Of a stretch of DNA of 6,941 bases, positions 5,544-6,941 are shown one piece after another. Both the position numbers and the translations under genes were made by a program. Within the stretch, counting starts at the first letter, position 1; each line of letters begins with the position of its first letter. Below the pieces are notes generated by a model. It did not search any database, was not told the origin of the DNA, and saw nothing but the letters and a program-made list of their open reading frames with translations. The DNA comes from Spirochaeta sp. UBA2779 (lineage in GTDB: Bacteria > Spirochaetota > Spirochaetia > DSM-2461), in NCBI GenBank assembly GCA_002352375.1, contig DEIH01000199.1:3938-10878 (forward strand). The letters are read 5' to 3'.

Positions 5544-5729
5544 ATGAAACGTGGACTTGGCCAAATGATTCCTGATTATCAATCAACATCATCACTAGTT
5601 CGGTACAATCCGGTTTTATCAGAGATATTGGTCTTCGCTATAAAAAACCGGTGTCCATATGAACTACCCGGGCTCACCGTGCCGGTGATTGATGAGACTC
5701 GTCAACTCGTTGAGTTCCTTAAAGAGTAG
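5544..5729 (+). CDS. Doubtful 61-residue hypothetical protein or gene remnant
   Basis: An ATG-initiated frame of 61 codons in the gap between the DUF434 and ATP-grasp genes. I recognise no family. The second half (ELPGLTVPVIDETRQLVEFLKE region, 40-61) has the look of a real protein end with an amphipathic helix. The first half is low in character. An in-frame TAG stands directly before the GGA that precedes the ATG, and the purine-rich TAGGGA touches the ATG rather than standing 5-9 nt away. It has no -10 box in the leaderless position seen elsewhere in this window. It may be the decayed 3' end of a lost gene or a chance frame. Confidence 0.2.
   Translation: MKRGLGQMIPDYQSTSSLVRYNPVLSEILVFAIKNRCPYELPGLTVPVIDETRQLVEFLKE
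5610..5651. repeat. Imperfect inverted repeat in the DUF434/ATP-grasp gap
   Basis: CCGGTTTTAT (5610-5619) faces ATAAAAAACCGG (5640-5651), pairing as a 10-bp stem with two extra A residues bulged and a 20-nt loop. It lies inside the doubtful small ORF. It is not followed by a T-run in either direction, so I do not call it a terminator. Confidence 0.35.
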
Positions 5730-5810
5730 AGACTGAAGTAACTTATATATATAGCCGGAATATCTTCCAACTCTTGTTCCTATATAACAGATTTTCTATG
5801 ATGGTCCATT
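5730..5810. other. AT-rich leader region before the ATP-grasp gene
   Basis: After the doubtful ORF the sequence turns AT-rich, with alternating TA runs at 5743-5753 and 5781-5787 (TATATAA). Either could serve as a -10 for the ATP-grasp gene, giving a leader of about 30-70 nt. No -35 at 16-18 bp is convincing for either, so I do not assign a promoter. I see no RNA gene or riboswitch fold in the whole 5447-5824 gap. Confidence 0.3.
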
Positions 5811-5818
5811 AGAAGGAG
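5811..5818 (+). promoter_or_regulatory. Strong ribosome binding site that fixes the TTG start of the ATP-grasp gene
   Basis: AGAAGGAG is a near-perfect Shine-Dalgarno. Its GGAG ends 6 nt before the TTG at 5825. An in-frame TAG at 5810-5812 closes the frame upstream, and the first in-frame ATG is only at codon 33. The non-ATG start is therefore well supported. It is the only clear Shine-Dalgarno I find in front of a gene in this window. Confidence 0.8.
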
Positions 5819-5824
5819 ATACGA

Positions 5825-6941
5825 TTGTTTTTTGTCGATAAGCCCTATGTTTCTGATTTTCTGAAAAAAACTCTTCGGGACAACAATATCCCCGTTGCCG
5901 GTACTCCAGCAGGAACGGCGATGGATCTTTACAGCGGTACAAATATCGTCAGTGAAAAGGATACTGTTGAAAAGCTGCGAGTTGTGGAACACCCCCTCCT
6001 TTACACAAACTCCGAGAATGCCATCGGGTGGATTTCTGAGAATCTACCATCCAGTTCTCTACCGGATAAAATCAACATTTTTAAAGACAAGTTGAAGTTC
6101 CGGGATATGATAAAACCTCTTTATCCTGATTTTTATTTTCGGGGCATCAGCATTGATGATTTGATAAACCTGCAGATAGACCAACTGCCGCTGCCCTTTG
6201 TTATTAAACCTGCAGTGGGGTTTATGAGTATGGGTGTGTATATGGTTTCTTCACGGGATGATTGGGCTGATACGGTTGCTGCAATTACTGCTGAAATTGC
6301 AGAAGTGGAGAATCTTTACCCCGATTCTGTTCTGAATGCCGGTTCCTTTATTATTGAAGAGTGCATAGAGGGTGAGGAGTTTGCCGTTGATGCCTACTTC
6401 AATTCCGAGGGTGAGGCGGTGGTTCTGAACATCTTAAAGCATGTATTTGCTTCAGCGGATGATGTCAGCGACCGGGTTTACTTAACATCTCGGGATATTG
6501 TCGAGAGTAACCTTGATGAGTTTACTGACTTCGCACAAGAAATCGGGGAGCTTGCTGATGTAAAGAACTTTCCCGTTCATATCGAGCTGAGGCGTGATGG
6601 GGATGGAAGGCTGCAGCCCATCGAGGTGAACCCTATGCGCTTCGGGGGGTGGTGTACTACGGCCGATCTCACCTTCCTTGCATACGGATATAATCCCTAC
6701 CTGTACTATTTTCAGCAGAAAAAACCTGATTGGCAAAGGTTGCTTCAGGGTAAAGAAGGAAAGCTTTACAGCATCGTTGTACTTGATAACTCTACCGGTA
6801 TGGCTGTCTCTGATATCCGCAGCTTTGATTATGAAAGACTTCTAACCGGTTTCAGTAATCCTCTGGAATTGAGAAAAATCAACTTCCGGGAGTATCCGGT
6901 TTTTGGATTTCTATTTACCGAGACGGATGAGGATAACTTTG
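5825..6941 (+). CDS. ATP-grasp domain carboxylate-amine ligase-like protein, 3' end beyond the window
   Basis: From TTG at 5825 the frame is open for 372 codons to the window edge. Residues 1-80 (FFVDKPYVSDFLKKTLRDNNIPVAGTP region) look like a pre-ATP-grasp alpha/beta domain. The ATP-grasp core follows: FVIKPAVGFMSMGVY (125-139), with the nucleotide-binding K128 and a flexible loop; SFIIEECIEGEEFAVDAYF (174-192), with hinge glutamates E178/E179; and HIELR (252-256) leading to PIEVNPMRFGG (265-275). Here E267 and N269 are the expected magnesium ligands. Such enzymes join a carboxylate to an amine or thiol through an acylphosphate. The partner and substrate are not recognisable here. Beyond 285 an extra C-terminal part begins (YNPYLYYFQQKK onward), so the whole protein probably exceeds 400 residues. 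No signal peptide is seen. The promoter is unclear and no co-directional neighbour lies within the window. Confidence 0.85.
   Translation, partial: MFFVDKPYVSDFLKKTLRDNNIPVAGTPAGTAMDLYSGTNIVSEKDTVEKLRVVEHPLLYTNSENAIGWISENLPSSSLPDKINIFKDKLKFRDMIKPLYPDFYFRGISIDDLINLQIDQLPLPFVIKPAVGFMSMGVYMVSSRDDWADTVAAITAEIAEVENLYPDSVLNAGSFIIEECIEGEEFAVDAYFNSEGEAVVLNILKHVFASADDVSDRVYLTSRDIVESNLDEFTDFAQEIGELADVKNFPVHIELRRDGDGRLQPIEVNPMRFGGWCTTADLTFLAYGYNPYLYYFQQKKPDWQRLLQGKEGKLYSIVVLDNSTGMAVSDIRSFDYERLLTGFSNPLELRKINFREYPVFGFLFTETDEDNF

Noticed and set aside
5447..5824. tRNA or other structured RNA in the longest gene-poor gap
   Set aside because: No set of four tRNA arms or CCA-type acceptor end is found on either strand. 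The hairpins present are short and isolated.
1..6941. CRISPR array, transposase gene or defence island
   Set aside because: There are no regularly spaced direct repeats, no transposase, integrase or restriction-type coding motifs. The only mobile-like item is the short inverted-repeat element.

Overview
The window reads as an ordinary chromosomal stretch of a bacterium of middling G+C. It holds seven supported coding regions, two of them cut by the window ends, plus one doubtful small ORF. I cannot name the organism from sequence alone. A free-living spirochaete-like bacterium is my best guess, held weakly. The combination behind it is a Ste24-type M48 protease, a YggC/Yfh7-type kinase, a DUF434 protein, and start codons that sit almost on top of -10 boxes.

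Layout from left to right. The 5' end of a DlgD/YlbC-type (malate/L-lactate dehydrogenase family) oxidoreductase runs leftward off the window. It is separated by only 21 bp from a divergent aldo/keto reductase (243-1163). That gene converges on a membrane-embedded M48 (Ste24-like) metalloprotease on the minus strand (start probably at 2446). Upstream of the protease lies a perfect 19-bp inverted repeat framing an 85-bp interior (2484-2606), then a P-loop kinase of the YggC/Yfh7 type (minus, 2618-3274). Divergent from the kinase is a complete CueO-like multicopper oxidase with a Sec signal peptide (3350-4762). It converges on a DUF434/DUF5616 protein (minus, 4787-5446). A 378-bp stretch (5447-5824) with several small palindromes and one doubtful ORF follows. 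The window ends in an ATP-grasp ligase (5825 onward) that starts with TTG behind a strong Shine-Dalgarno and is still open at the right edge.

No single pathway ties these genes together. The two divergent oxidoreductases at the left could share a sugar or sugar-acid role. The multicopper oxidase points to periplasmic copper handling. The kinase, protease, DUF434 protein and ATP-grasp enzyme look like independent housekeeping or accessory functions.

The most striking feature is regulatory. Five of the start codons (221, 243, 3274, 3350 and 5446) lie 5-7 nt downstream of a good -10 hexamer and lack a Shine-Dalgarno, as expected for leaderless mRNAs. The ATP-grasp gene, which has a TTG start, instead has a canonical ribosome binding site. 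The second item worth following up is the 19-bp inverted repeat element upstream of the protease gene. I found no tRNA, rRNA, CRISPR array, transposase gene or convincing rho-independent terminator.
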